Below are positions 1 through 7,593 of a DNA stretch of 17,710 bases, piece after piece. Source of the stretch: Alphaproteobacteria bacterium (lineage in GTDB: Bacteria; Pseudomonadota; Alphaproteobacteria; Rickettsiales; SXRF01); the NCBI GenBank assembly GCA_019243895.1, contig JAFATP010000076.1:1-17710 (forward strand). Direction: 5' to 3'. The translations under genes were made by a program, and so were the position numbers. The stretch's first letter is position 1, and each line of letters starts with the position of its first letter. The notes under the pieces are model-generated. The model was not told the origin of the DNA and ran no database searches. It saw only the letters and a list, made by a program, of their open reading frames with translations.

Positions 1-1234
1 CGTCCTGCGGCGAGATTTCCATCATTTTCCCATGCGCGCCCGCCACCAGCAGGCGCCCGCCCGCCATCACCGGGCCGTTCCAGGTGTAGCGGTTTTTCTT
101 CTTTTCCATGTCTTCGAACTCTGGCAGGGACGCCACCCATTTCACCCGACCATCCGTGCGGTGCAGGCACACCAGCGCCGCGTCGGTATTCAGCACATAC
201 ACATAATCTCCCACCACCTGCGGCGTATTGAGGGAGGAAATGGGCTGATCCCACAGCCGCCGTCCCGTCTCCGCCTGGAACACGGCAAACTGATTGGCGC
301 TGCCCGCGACATACAGCAATCCGTCCGGGGTGATCACAGGATCGCCGCCGATGCCGGTGAACAGCGCGGTGGCGGATTGGCGCTGCACGCCCACCACGCC
401 GTCATTCCACACTTCTTCGCCCGATTCAGGCCGCAGGCCATGAATTTCTCCGGAAGCATATGGCGCCACCACCAGCTCGCCGGTAACGGCGGGAGAAGGT
501 TCGATCAGGAATCCGTGACCCTCGTCCACTCCACGATGGCTCCAGACGATAATGCCGGTTCCCGCATCCAGCGCAAACAGCTGGCTGTCCACCGTGGTGA
601 CATACACGCGCCCGCTGCTGACACGGGGCGCGGAGCGAATGGGAATGTTCAGCATTTGCCGCCACAGCTCCACCCCCGTGGCGGCGTTCAGGCCGACCAC
701 CAGACCCTTGCCGGAGGCGGCATATACGCGGCCGGACTCATAGGCAAGCCCGCCGCCCACTACCGCCTCGCTCTTTTCGGAGGCCACGCCGGGGGAAATC
801 CAGCGCACCTCGCTTACATCCTTCACGTCATGCGCCGACACCATGCCGTTGGCGTCCATGGCGAACACGGCGCCGTCTCCCACCACCGGCGGCGTCACCA
901 GCTTATAAGAAAAATCATTGCCGTCGCCCACGCGCGCCGATTGGCGTTTTTCCAGTGATACTGCCAGCGCGGGATTAGGCACGTCCGGCCTGCCCGCTGC
1001 GCCGCCCGCGTGCTGAGACCAGGAGGGATTGGCCACGGCGGCTGGGGTATCTGCGGGAACCGTGGCGAGCGCGCTGTCCGGCTCCAGAGGAATCGCGCCG
1101 CGCAGCACGGCGATGCGCTGGCCCTCCAGCTTCTTTTCCGCTTCTTTCTTGCTGCCGCCCATCCAGCTGGGAATCATGCTGCATGCGGTAAGCACTGCCA
1201 CACCGGCCAGCAGCGCGAGAGGGACGATGCGCAT
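1..1234 (-). CDS. bamB: Outer membrane protein assembly factor BamB (beta-propeller lipoprotein), 3' end outside window
   Basis: BamB is the lipoprotein partner of the BAM complex that folds beta-barrel proteins into the outer membrane; it faces the periplasm. The 411 visible codons stay open to the left edge, so the C-terminus is missing. The N-terminus is a lipoprotein signal: hydrophobic residues 4-15, then lipobox LTAC with Cys18. From about residue 80 there are repeated propeller-blade signatures of the type G-x-V-Y...L-x-A-L-D-A-x-T-G-x-x-x-W, for example VYVTTVDSQLFALDAGTG followed by IIVW, and the variant ETGRRLW. The ATG overlaps the YfgM-like stop by one base (TGATG) and has a strong AGGAGG upstream. 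In E. coli yfgM-bamB is followed by der; that der lies just left of this window is inference. Family assignment is firm; BamB rather than another PQQ-like propeller rests on the lipobox and the neighbour. Confidence 0.88.
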   Translation of the reverse strand, partial: MRIVPLALLAGVAVLTACSMIPSWMGGSKKEAEKKLEGQRIAVLRGAIPLEPDSALATVPADTPAAVANPSWSQHAGGAAGRPDVPNPALAVSLEKRQSARVGDGNDFSYKLVTPPVVGDGAVFAMDANGMVSAHDVKDVSEVRWISPGVASEKSEAVVGGGLAYESGRVYAASGKGLVVGLNAATGVELWRQMLNIPIRSAPRVSSGRVYVTTVDSQLFALDAGTGIIVWSHRGVDEGHGFLIEPSPAVTGELVVAPYASGEIHGLRPESGEEVWNDGVVGVQRQSATALFTGIGGDPVITPDGLLYVAGSANQFAVFQAETGRRLWDQPISSLNTPQVVGDYVYVLNTDAALVCLHRTDGRVKWVASLPEFEDMEKKKNRYTWNGPVMAGGRLLVAGAHGKMMEISPQD

Positions 1235-1851
1235 CAGGCGCCTCCTGTCAGGTATGATGCCATCAGCCCGGCGCGCTGGCGCAGGCTGGGCGGTGCCGCC
1301 ACATCCGATGCCAGCGCGGAGAATACGGCCTGGGCCTCCTGGCGCTTGCCGTCATGGTACAGCCGCCACGCCAGCGCTTCGCGCGCGTGGGCGGCAAACG
1401 GCGCATCTTTTCCGGTAGGCGCCGGTGCGGCGGCGCCGGAAGGAGCGGCCTGCGCGGCCAGTATGCCCGCCAGGGCGCGCAACGCCGCTTCCTGCCGCGC
1501 GTCCTCCTTAATGGATTCATAGGCGGCCAGCGCCGGCGCCGGGGCGCTCGCCTTCAGCGCGTCATCCGCCAGATGCAGCCCCGCCAGCGCCGCTGTCGCC
1601 TGCCCGGCGGTATCGCGCGTCACTGCCGCCAAGGCTTCGGCCCGGCCATCCTTGACCGCAAGAGCGGCAAGCAGCCGGCCGGTATCGGCCTCATGGCGCG
1701 AGCGGGCATAGCTTTTCCACGCCACCCCGCCCGCCGTGCCCAGCACGATGGCGATGCTGATGCCGATCAGCGTGTTGCCGTAGCGGTGCCACAGCGTTTT
1801 GACGCGCAACGCGCGCATGTCTTCTTCCAATTCGCGGATCAGTTCGCTCAT
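1234..1851 (-). CDS. YfgM-like tetratricopeptide membrane protein
   Basis: This 205-residue protein resembles the YfgM/TPR_21 family, small inner-membrane proteins with a periplasmic TPR domain; E. coli YfgM associates with the SecYEG translocon and periplasmic chaperones. A short cytoplasmic N-terminus starting MSELIREL is followed by one membrane segment at about residues 26-46 and then an Ala-rich helical region to the end. The pattern ARLxAALA-type helices and a final helix pair around residues 155-200 fit TPR-like repeats, though I cannot count units with confidence. The reading frame is open upstream, but the ATG at 1851 is chosen because it lies one base after the guaA stop (TGA-t-ATG), which suggests translational coupling. 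A bamB gene directly downstream matches the E. coli order and supports an envelope role. Family call good; exact function inferred. Confidence 0.8.
   Translation of the reverse strand: MSELIRELEEDMRALRVKTLWHRYGNTLIGISIAIVLGTAGGVAWKSYARSRHEADTGRLLAALAVKDGRAEALAAVTRDTAGQATAALAGLHLADDALKASAPAPALAAYESIKEDARQEAALRALAGILAAQAAPSGAAAPAPTGKDAPFAAHAREALAWRLYHDGKRQEAQAVFSALASDVAAPPSLRQRAGLMASYLTGGA
1241..1246 (-). promoter_or_regulatory. Ribosome binding site of bamB
   Basis: AGGAGG on the minus strand lies six bases before the bamB ATG at 1234, inside the last codons of the YfgM-like gene. It is one of the clearest Shine-Dalgarno sites in the window and fixes the bamB start, so bamB need not rely only on coupling through the one-base overlap. 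Confidence 0.8.
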
Positions 1852-1852
1852 A

Positions 1853-3403
1853 TCATTCCCACTCAATGGTTCCCGGCGGTTTGCTGGTGACATCATAAAC
1901 GATGCGGTTGATGCCGCGCACCTCATTAATGATGCGGTTCGCCGTCCGCCCCAGAAATTCATGATCAAACGGATAGAAATCCGCCGTCATGCCGTCGCTG
2001 GAGGTCACCGCGCGCAGCACGCAGGCGTAATCGTAGCTGCGGCTGTCGCCCATCACGCCGACGCTTTTGACCGGCAGCAGCACGGCAAACGCCTGCCAGA
2101 TGTGATCATACAACCCCGCTTTGCGGATTTCATCCAGATAAATCGCGTCCGCCTGGCGCAAGATGCGCAGCTTCTCCTCGGTGATCTCGCCGGGGATGCG
2201 GATGGCCAGGCCCGGCCCGGGGAAGGGGTGGCGGTTCACCAGGTCCGGCGGCACGCCAAGCTCCTGGCCAAGCGCGCGAACCTCATCTTTAAACAGCTCG
2301 CGCAAGGGCTCCACCAGCCCCAGGTTCATGCGCTCCGGCAGCCCGCCGACATTGTGATGCGACTTGATGGTGACGCTCGGCCCGCCGGTGAAGGAGACCG
2401 ACTCGATGACATCCGGATAAAGCGTGCCTTGCGCCAGAAAATCCGCGCCGCCGCCGGCTTCGGCCTCATGCTCGAACACCTCGACGAAAGTTTCGCCGAT
2501 AATCTTGCGCTTGCGCTCCGGATCGCTGACGCCTTTCAGGCGGCTGATGAACAGGCGGCTCGCGTCCACGTGCAGCAGCGGAATGTTGAAATGACGCTTG
2601 AACAATTCCTCCACCTGCTCCGCCTCGCCGCTGCGCAGCAGGCCGGTATCAATGAAAATGCAGGTGAGCTGATCGCCGATGGCCTCATGCAGCAGCACCG
2701 CCACCACCGTGGAATCCACGCCGCCGCTGACGCCGCAGATGACGCGGCGCATCCCCACCTGTTGGCGGACGATATCGATCGCCTGGGCGCGGAAGGCGTG
2801 CATGGTCCAGTCGCCGCGGCAGCCGGCGATGCGGTGCGTGAAGTTCTTCAGCAGCGCCGCGCCGTCCGGCGTATGGGCCACTTCGGGGTGGAATTGCACG
2901 CCGTAAAATCGTTTCGCCTCGTCGGCGATGGCGGCGAAAGGAGCATTCGGCGAGGTGGCCGCCGCCACGAATCCCGGCGGCAGGGTGGTGACACGGTCGC
3001 CGTGGCTCATCCACACCGGGTAGGATTTTCCCTGCTGCCACACGCCTTCAAACAGGCGGCTCGGAGAAACCACGGTGATGGTGGCGCGGCCGAATTCCCC
3101 ATGATCGCCCAGCTCTACGCGGCCGCCCAGCTCCATCGCCATCAGCTGCTCGCCGTAACAGATGCCCAGCACCGGAACACCCGAATGGAACACGGCGGCG
3201 TCGCAGCGCGGGGCTATGTCATGATGCGCCGAGGCCGGCCCGCCGGAAAGGATAATAGCCTTCGGCGCGAAGGCGGTTATTTCCTCCGCGCTTGCATGGT
3301 AAGGCTTTATCTCGCAAAACACCCCGCTTTCGCGCACGCGCCGCGCGATCAGCTGCGTCACCTGCGAGCCGAAATCCAGGATGAGGATGCGGTCGGAAAC
3401 CAT
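1853..3403 (-). CDS. guaA: GMP synthase (glutamine-hydrolysing)
   Basis: GuaA converts XMP to GMP using ATP and glutamine, the last step of guanine nucleotide synthesis, in the cytoplasm. The 516 residues are full length for the family. The class I glutamine amidotransferase domain covers about residues 5-190, with nucleophile Cys82 in GICYGEQ and His172/Glu174 in FHPEV. The ATP pyrophosphatase domain follows, with its P-loop SGGVDS at 226-231. The C-terminal dimerisation domain carries [19 protein letters not shown] and ends in PPGTIEWE, the usual family terminus. It starts 18 bases after the lipoprotein stop and ends one base before the YfgM-like start, so it is likely cotranscribed with both. 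No strong Shine-Dalgarno is seen before the ATG; GAAGAG is the nearest purine run. All key residues are present and the gene looks functional. Confidence 0.97.
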   Translation of the reverse strand: MVSDRILILDFGSQVTQLIARRVRESGVFCEIKPYHASAEEITAFAPKAIILSGGPASAHHDIAPRCDAAVFHSGVPVLGICYGEQLMAMELGGRVELGDHGEFGRATITVVSPSRLFEGVWQQGKSYPVWMSHGDRVTTLPPGFVAAATSPNAPFAAIADEAKRFYGVQFHPEVAHTPDGAALLKNFTHRIAGCRGDWTMHAFRAQAIDIVRQQVGMRRVICGVSGGVDSTVVAVLLHEAIGDQLTCIFIDTGLLRSGEAEQVEELFKRHFNIPLLHVDASRLFISRLKGVSDPERKRKIIGETFVEVFEHEAEAGGGADFLAQGTLYPDVIESVSFTGGPSVTIKSHHNVGGLPERMNLGLVEPLRELFKDEVRALGQELGVPPDLVNRHPFPGPGLAIRIPGEITEEKLRILRQADAIYLDEIRKAGLYDHIWQAFAVLLPVKSVGVMGDSRSYDYACVLRAVTSSDGMTADFYPFDHEFLGRTANRIINEVRGINRIVYDVTSKPPGTIEWE

Positions 3404-3421
3404 AAGGGGCTCTTCATAGCC

Positions 3422-4285
3422 CTATTTCCCGCCGATGTAAATCTCAACGCGGCGGTTTTGCGGCTCCGGCACGCCTTGCTCTTCCGGCACGCGCGGGTCG
3501 GTGTCGCCGAAGCCGAAGGCGCGGATGACGAATTTGGGAATGCCGCGTTCCACCAGCGCTTCCAGCACCGCCTGGGCGCGGCGCAAGGACAGCGTGAAGT
3601 TATAGCGCGCCGTGCCGGTTTTATCGGCATGGCCGTTGAGCGTTACCGTATAATGCGCGCCCTTGCGGTTCAGCTGCGCCGCCACGTCATCCACCATGCG
3701 TTCGGCGCGTTCGTCCAGCGCGTCGCTGTCAAAGGCAAAAAATACCAGGTACGCCTCGGTATTCGGCTCTTCTTCCACGCTCTTTCCGGAAGAGACCCTG
3801 CGTGCTTTCGGCGCCGCCTGCAATTGCTTCAAGGCGCGCCAGAATTCATCGCGGCAGTCTGCCAGGTCGTCCGCATGCGTGCCCCGCTCGGCGTTTTCCA
3901 CCCAGCAATCGAAATTATACTGCGCCTCCGCCGCCATGTCCGGCTGCTGCGAAATGCGCTCGGGCGTGAGCGCCACCTCCAGCTGCGTGCGGGCGTCCCG
4001 CAGCGCTGGCACGTCCTCCTCCGGCACCTCCCAATGGTCCAGGCGCTCCGGCGGCACATCGTTGCCGTAGGCCGAAGCCAGGCCCTTGTCGGCGAAATAC
4101 CCGGAATTGATCCAGTTATAATTTTTGGCGTCGTCCTCCGCGGCGCGTAAGTAGCGCACTGCCAGCGCCGCCTGGAACGGCGTGCCTTTCGGGGTGGTGG
4201 AGCGCAACTCTTGCAGACTGTAAGTGGAACAGCCGGTAGCGAGGAGCAGCCCCGCTAAACACAAGATATGGCGTATGGCACGCAT
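3422..4285 (-). CDS. OmpA-family peptidoglycan-binding lipoprotein
   Basis: This 287-residue lipoprotein probably ties the outer membrane to peptidoglycan. The signal peptide ends in LATGC with lipidated Cys19. Residues 30-170 form a mostly helical region without a domain I can name; it holds Cys127 and Cys144, which could form a periplasmic disulfide. Residues 178-285 are an OmpA C-terminal domain: [12 protein letters not shown], then NGHADKTG (Asp221), the [12 protein letters not shown] helix with an Arg at about 236, and the closing NRRVEI motif at 278-283. Asp221 and the Arg are the residues that bind meso-diaminopimelate in this family. It is not Pal: it is longer than Pal and there are no tol genes nearby. 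It is first of a run with guaA, a YfgM-like gene and bamB. No Shine-Dalgarno is visible before the ATG. Confidence 0.88.
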   Translation of the reverse strand: MRAIRHILCLAGLLLATGCSTYSLQELRSTTPKGTPFQAALAVRYLRAAEDDAKNYNWINSGYFADKGLASAYGNDVPPERLDHWEVPEEDVPALRDARTQLEVALTPERISQQPDMAAEAQYNFDCWVENAERGTHADDLADCRDEFWRALKQLQAAPKARRVSSGKSVEEEPNTEAYLVFFAFDSDALDERAERMVDDVAAQLNRKGAHYTVTLNGHADKTGTARYNFTLSLRRAQAVLEALVERGIPKFVIRAFGFGDTDPRVPEEQGVPEPQNRRVEIYIGGK

Positions 4286-4291
4286 GCGCGC

Positions 4292-4320
4292 AGCATAATC
4301 AACGGAGGCTTGCGCTTCAA
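4292..4320 (-). promoter_or_regulatory. Candidate sigma-70-type promoter of the OmpA lipoprotein operon
   Basis: On the minus strand TTGAAG (4315-4320) and TATGCT (4292-4297) are separated by 17 bases. The -10 box ends six bases before the ATG at 4285, so initiation about seven bases downstream would fall on or next to the start codon and give a leaderless mRNA. Found by eye; a match of this quality can arise by chance. Confidence 0.4.
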
Positions 4321-4339
4321 CCGCTTATTAGAGTATACA
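4310..4339 (+). promoter_or_regulatory. Candidate sigma-70-type promoter of ndk
   Basis: TTGCGC (4310-4315) and TATACA (4334-4339) are spaced by 18 bases. Initiation near 4346 would give a leader of about 23 bases that includes the ndk ribosome binding site. The -10 overlaps a self-complementary GTATAC, so the same bases also read TATACT on the other strand. This is the only space available for an ndk promoter, because the divergent lipoprotein begins at 4285. Confidence 0.45.
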
Positions 4340-4355
4340 GGCGCGAATTTGAGCC

Positions 4356-4360
4356 AGGAG
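4356..4360 (+). promoter_or_regulatory. Ribosome binding site of ndk
   Basis: AGGAG lies eight bases before the ATG at 4369. An in-frame TTG at 4363 would be only two bases from it, so the site decides for the ATG. Confidence 0.75.
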
Positions 4361-4368
4361 TATTGCCA

Positions 4369-4794
4369 ATGCCTATTGAACGCACGCTGTCTATTCTGAA
4401 ACCCGACGCCACCGCGCGCAACCTCACCGGCAAGATCAATGCCGTGTTGGAGGAAAAAGGCCTGCGCATCGTGGCGCAAAAGCGGCTGCGGCTGTCGCGC
4501 CGCCAGGCGGAGGCGTTTTACGCCGTGCACAGGGAGCGTTCTTTTTTCGGCGAACTGGTGGAATATATGGTGTCCGGCCCGGTGGTGGTGCAGGTGCTGG
4601 AGGGTGAGAACGCCGTGGCCTATCACCGCGACATCATGGGCGCCACCAATCCCGCCAACGCCGCGCCCGGCACCATCCGCAAGCTGTTCGGCGAATCCAT
4701 CGAGCGCAACGCGGTGCATGGTTCCGATTCGCCGGAAAACGCGGAAAAGGAAATCCGCTTCTTCTTCAGCGATATTGAGATTGTCGCCGCCTGA
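4369..4794 (+). CDS. ndk: Nucleoside diphosphate kinase
   Basis: Ndk transfers the gamma phosphate of ATP to other nucleoside diphosphates through a phosphohistidine, balancing the (d)NTP pools. The protein is 141 residues, the usual bacterial length. The N-terminus [14 protein letters not shown] contains the phosphate-binding Lys11. The catalytic His117 is in NAVHGSDS, and the nucleotide-contacting segment [18 protein letters not shown] at 92-109 is intact. It is a single plus-strand gene between two minus-strand blocks, divergent from the OmpA lipoprotein and convergent with purN four bases downstream. There is no room for a separate terminator in that junction, so its transcript probably runs into the antisense strand of purN. 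Nothing suggests damage or transfer. Confidence 0.97.
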   Translation: MPIERTLSILKPDATARNLTGKINAVLEEKGLRIVAQKRLRLSRRQAEAFYAVHRERSFFGELVEYMVSGPVVVQVLEGENAVAYHRDIMGATNPANAAPGTIRKLFGESIERNAVHGSDSPENAEKEIRFFFSDIEIVAA

Positions 4795-4798
4795 CGCG

Positions 4799-5368
4799 TT
4801 ATCGCCCGGCCAGCACCTTCAGCGCCGCCGGATAAAGCCGGTGCTCGGCTTCATGGATGCGCAGCTTTAAGCTTTCCTCGGTATCGCCCGGCAGCACCGC
4901 CACTTCGGCTTGCGCCACGACCGGCCCGGCATCCACCGCTTCCGTCACCACATGCACCGTGCAGCCGGTCTTGGTCACCCCCGCCGCCAGCGCATCACGC
5001 ACGGCATGGGCGCCCTTGAACGCGGGCAGCAGGGAAGGATGAATGTTCAGCATCCGCCCCTGCCACTGGGCAACGAACCACGGCGAAAGCAGGCGCATGA
5101 ACCCGGCCAGGCACAGGATTTCCACGTGCGCGTCCATAAGGGCGGCGTGAACGGCGCGGTCGAATTCCTCGCGTGTCGCATACGCCCCGTGCTCGATCAC
5201 CAGCGCCGGAATATGCGCCGTTGCGGCGCGCTTCAGCCCATATGCCTGCGGCTTGTTGGAAATCACCAGCACAATTTGCGCCGGATAATTTTCCTCTTTG
5301 GCGGCATCGATTAACGCTTGCAGGTTGCTGCCATTGCCGGAGATGAGGACTGCCACCCTACGCTTCAT
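4799..5368 (-). CDS. purN: Phosphoribosylglycinamide formyltransferase
   Basis: PurN formylates GAR to FGAR using 10-formyl-tetrahydrofolate, the third step of purine synthesis. The 189-residue protein begins RVAVLISGNGSNLQALI with the phosphate-binding loop at about residues 10-15. The catalytic set is present: Asn108 and His110 in MLNIHPSLLPAFKG, and Asp146 in EAVDAGPVVAQ. The ATG overlaps the purM stop by four bases (ATGA), so translation is probably coupled to ribosomes finishing purM. That matters here because purM has an internal stop: if purM is really cut, ribosomes may drop off some 490 bases before purN and lower its expression. PurM-PurN order is common in proteobacteria. Confidence 0.96.
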   Translation of the reverse strand: MKRRVAVLISGNGSNLQALIDAAKEENYPAQIVLVISNKPQAYGLKRAATAHIPALVIEHGAYATREEFDRAVHAALMDAHVEILCLAGFMRLLSPWFVAQWQGRMLNIHPSLLPAFKGAHAVRDALAAGVTKTGCTVHVVTEAVDAGPVVAQAEVAVLPGDTEESLKLRIHEAEHRLYPAALKVLAGR

Positions 5369-6411
5369 TGCTCCGCTATCGCCGAATTCTTAACCACCTG
5401 GCCGATGCGGAACACCGTTTCGCCTGCTTGCGTCAAAAACCGCTGCACCGCCTCGGCGGCGGAAGCATTGACTACTATTGCCATACCGATGCCGCAATTA
5501 AACGTGCGCCACATTTCTTCAGTGCCGATCTGGCCCGTTTTCTGCAGCCAGGCGAACACGGGAGAAAAGTCCGAATCCGCCAGTGCCGATGCATCCAGGC
5601 GCATGCCCTCGGGCATTACGCGCGTGATATTTTCGGTCAATCCTCCGCCGGTGATATGCGCCAGCGCCCGGATGTCATCGGGAAAGGCGCGGATGGCGGC
5701 AAGGCAATTTCTCACATAAATGCGCGTCGGCGTCAACAGCGCCTCGCCCAGGCTTTTTCCCGTGGCGAAAGGAGCAGGCGCATCGTAGTCCAGTCCGTGC
5801 CGCTCCATGATGTGGCGCACCAGCGAAAAGCCGTTGGAATGAACGCCGCTGGAGGCGAGTCACAGCACGGTATCACCCTCATTCACGTGCATGGGCAGAA
5901 TATGCTCGCGCTCCACCGCGCCCACGGCGAATCCCGCCAGGTCATATTCTCCCGGCTTATACATGCCCGGCATTTCCGCCGTCTCGCCGCCCACCAGCGC
6001 GCAGCCCGCTTCCTTACAGCCGGCGGCAATGCCTTTGATTACCTGTTCCGCGGTATCCACCGAGAGTTTTCCGGTAGCGAAATAATCGAGAAAGAATAAG
6101 GGTTCCGCTCCCTGCACGATCAAATCGTTCACGCACATCGCCACCAGGTCGACGCCGATGGTGTCGTGTTTGTTCACCGCCTGCGCGATCTTGAGCTTGG
6201 TGCCCACCCCATCGGTGGAGGATACCAGGATGGGATCCTTATACCCTGTTTTCTTCAGGTCGAACAGCGCGCCGAATCCGCCCAGGCTGCCCATCGTGCC
6301 GTCGCGCCGCGTTGCTCGCGCCACGGGCTTGATGCGCTCCACCAGGGCATCGCCCGCATCAATGTCCACTCCCGCATCGCGGTAGGTTGCCGGCGGGCCG
6401 GATTTCTTCAT
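5365..6411 (-). pseudogene. purM: Phosphoribosylformylglycinamidine cyclo-ligase (AIR synthetase), interrupted by one in-frame TGA
   Basis: PurM closes the imidazole ring (FGAM plus ATP to AIR), an essential step of purine synthesis. From the ATG at 6411 the frame would give 348 residues, normal for the family, but codon 184 (5860-5862) is TGA. Before it come [30 protein letters not shown] at 67-76 and [11 protein letters not shown] at 141-151. After it, in the same frame, come LASSGVHSNGFSLVR, the GGGLTENI motif and the FNCGIGM motif. No base is gained or lost. The interrupted position is usually Gly or Ala in this family, so GGA to TGA is the simplest change. All other features look intact. 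It is either a very recent nonsense mutation, a sequencing or assembly error, or a read-through codon. A TTG at 6429 is a possible earlier start. The stop overlaps the purN start by four bases. Confidence 0.9.
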
Positions 6412-6412
6412 A

Positions 6413-6441
6413 TTGCGGGTTGCTGCCAAAGCGGGTAAAAC
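6413..6441 (+). promoter_or_regulatory. Candidate promoter of the DUF2066-AI-2E-hdaA operon
   Basis: TTGCGG (6413-6418) and TAAAAC (6436-6441) are spaced by 17 bases. Initiation about seven bases after the -10 falls on the ATG at 6448, which would make the mRNA leaderless and agrees with the absence of a Shine-Dalgarno. The -35 match is poor (three of six). Confidence 0.25.
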
Positions 6442-6455
6442 CTGACCATGTCAGG
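6441..6455. repeat. Perfect inverted repeat spanning the DUF2066 start codon
   Basis: CCTGAC-CAT-GTCAGG has two perfect six-base arms around a three-base centre, and the DUF2066 ATG (6448-6450) lies across the centre and second arm. On the minus strand the hairpin is followed directly by TTTTA, upstream of purM, resembling a small terminator or attenuator. It could also be an operator for a dimeric repressor serving both divergent genes. The symmetry is seen; the function is inference. Confidence 0.6.
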
Positions 6456-7593
6456 AGCTTCTAAAGCCATTTGCAGCAAATTGCAATCGCCGCCGTGGCT
6501 CCTCCGTTGTCTCCGGTCGAGGCTTCCGCTGGCGCTGGCCGTGCTGGTGTGGGCGGCACCGGCGCACGCCCAGGAAGCCTTGTTCACCAGCATCGTGAAT
6601 GTGGACAGCACTGCCGCCGATGCCGGGGAAGCGCGGAAAGCGGCCATGAAAACCGCCGAGCGGCAGGGATTGGCCCAGCTCTTGGATAAGCTGGCTTCCG
6701 ACCAGAAGGATTCCGTGCTGGCCTCGCTGGACGAGCCTGCCATTTCTGCGCTGGTACGCGCCATCGAGGTGGTGGAGGAGAAGATCACCGGCAGCCGCTA
6801 CCGGGCGCAGCTTAAGGTGAATTACGACGCGCTGGCGGTTAACCGCCTGCTGGAAAAGCGCGTCAGCGCCGAAGGAATTCCGGATCAGCTGGAACATGCC
6901 ACGTCGGTGTTGATCATTCCCATGTATGAGGAGAACGAATCGGCGATGCTATGGGAAGGCAATAACACGTGGCGCGCCGTGTGGGAACGCGTGGCGCTGG
7001 AGTATCGCGGCGGCAACCTTATCATCCCTTACGGCGACAGCATCGATGCCGGAGCATTGAAATTCACGGAGGCAATGGGCGTCACTTTCCCCCAGCTGGC
7101 GCAGCTTATCAACCGGTACGGCGTCGGCGGCGTGATTATCCTGAAGGCGGCGCTGCGCACCGAACCCACCCTCTCGCTTTTCGTGGTGAAGCGGCAGCTG
7201 ACGAAACTGACCTCCGAAACATTCTCCTATGAATATCAGGCCGACCCACTGGAGGATAAAGGCGCGCTGCTGCTGCGCGCCGCCCGCGACATGGCCGAGC
7301 AGATCGATAAGCAGCGCGAGGAATTGCTGGCGCGGCGCGCCATCCGCAGCACTGCGGAAACGGAAGTGATGGCGATTACGCCGCTTTCAACCATGGAATC
7401 GTGGACAGCCGTGCGGGCAATGCTGCTCTCCGTGCCGTCCATCGAGAAGCTGGAAGTGCTGGCGGTGGGGCCGAAGCAGGTGGATATGCTGCTGCATTTC
7501 AAGGGGGAAAAAGCAGTGCTGCTTGCGGCCTTGCGCTCCACGGGGCTTACGGTAAAAGAAGTAGGCAATTACTGGATCATCGCGCATGAATAA
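6448..7593 (+). CDS. Exported DUF2066 domain protein
   Basis: This 381-residue protein belongs to the DUF2066 family, whose function is not established. An N-terminal signal peptide is clear: basic residues to about 25, hydrophobic core [11 protein letters not shown], and probable cleavage after AHA (residue 41) before QEAL. The mature part begins with the alternating strand-helix pattern [18 protein letters not shown] typical of DUF2066. A second alpha/beta region lies at about 140-270, and a C-terminal module (about 300-380) ends [10 protein letters not shown]. The n-region is long, so a start later than 6448 is possible; an in-frame TTG at 6481 also lacks a ribosome binding site. The last eight bases overlap the AI-2E permease gene. 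DUF2066, AI-2E permease and HdaA recur together in alphaproteobacteria, divergent from purM. A periplasmic location is inferred. Confidence 0.85.
   Translation: MSGASKAICSKLQSPPWLLRCLRSRLPLALAVLVWAAPAHAQEALFTSIVNVDSTAADAGEARKAAMKTAERQGLAQLLDKLASDQKDSVLASLDEPAISALVRAIEVVEEKITGSRYRAQLKVNYDALAVNRLLEKRVSAEGIPDQLEHATSVLIIPMYEENESAMLWEGNNTWRAVWERVALEYRGGNLIIPYGDSIDAGALKFTEAMGVTFPQLAQLINRYGVGGVIILKAALRTEPTLSLFVVKRQLTKLTSETFSYEYQADPLEDKGALLLRAARDMAEQIDKQREELLARRAIRSTAETEVMAITPLSTMESWTAVRAMLLSVPSIEKLEVLAVGPKQVDMLLHFKGEKAVLLAALRSTGLTVKEVGNYWIIAHE
6458..6486 (-). promoter_or_regulatory. Candidate promoter of purM-purN
   Basis: On the minus strand TTGCAA (6481-6486) and TAGAAG (6458-6463) are spaced by 17 bases, each matching four of six consensus bases. 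Initiation would be near 6451, so the transcript would start within the inverted repeat at 6441-6455. The promoter would lie inside the DUF2066 coding region. Weak by-eye evidence. Confidence 0.25.

Noticed and set aside
1799..4150. A 783-codon open frame on the plus strand, antisense to guaA and the OmpA lipoprotein
   Set aside because: Its translation is His/Arg/Ala-rich with no recognisable domain, while the opposite strand encodes two well-conserved proteins. Long antisense frames are expected opposite GC-rich genes.
4812..4845. Terminator hairpin shared by convergent ndk and purN (AGCACC / GGTGCT arms)
   Set aside because: Only six pairs, a 22-base loop and no T-run; it lies inside purN codons.
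5365..5820. An independent gene starting at the GTG at 5820
   Set aside because: The fragment is the C-terminal half of PurM in the same frame, has no ribosome binding site, and the 13 codons between the TGA and this GTG are also conserved PurM sequence.
5810..5862. Selenocysteine insertion at the purM TGA
   Set aside because: PurM has no Cys or Sec at this position, and the bases after the TGA form at best a four-pair CGCC/GGCG hairpin without a convincing bacterial SECIS shape.
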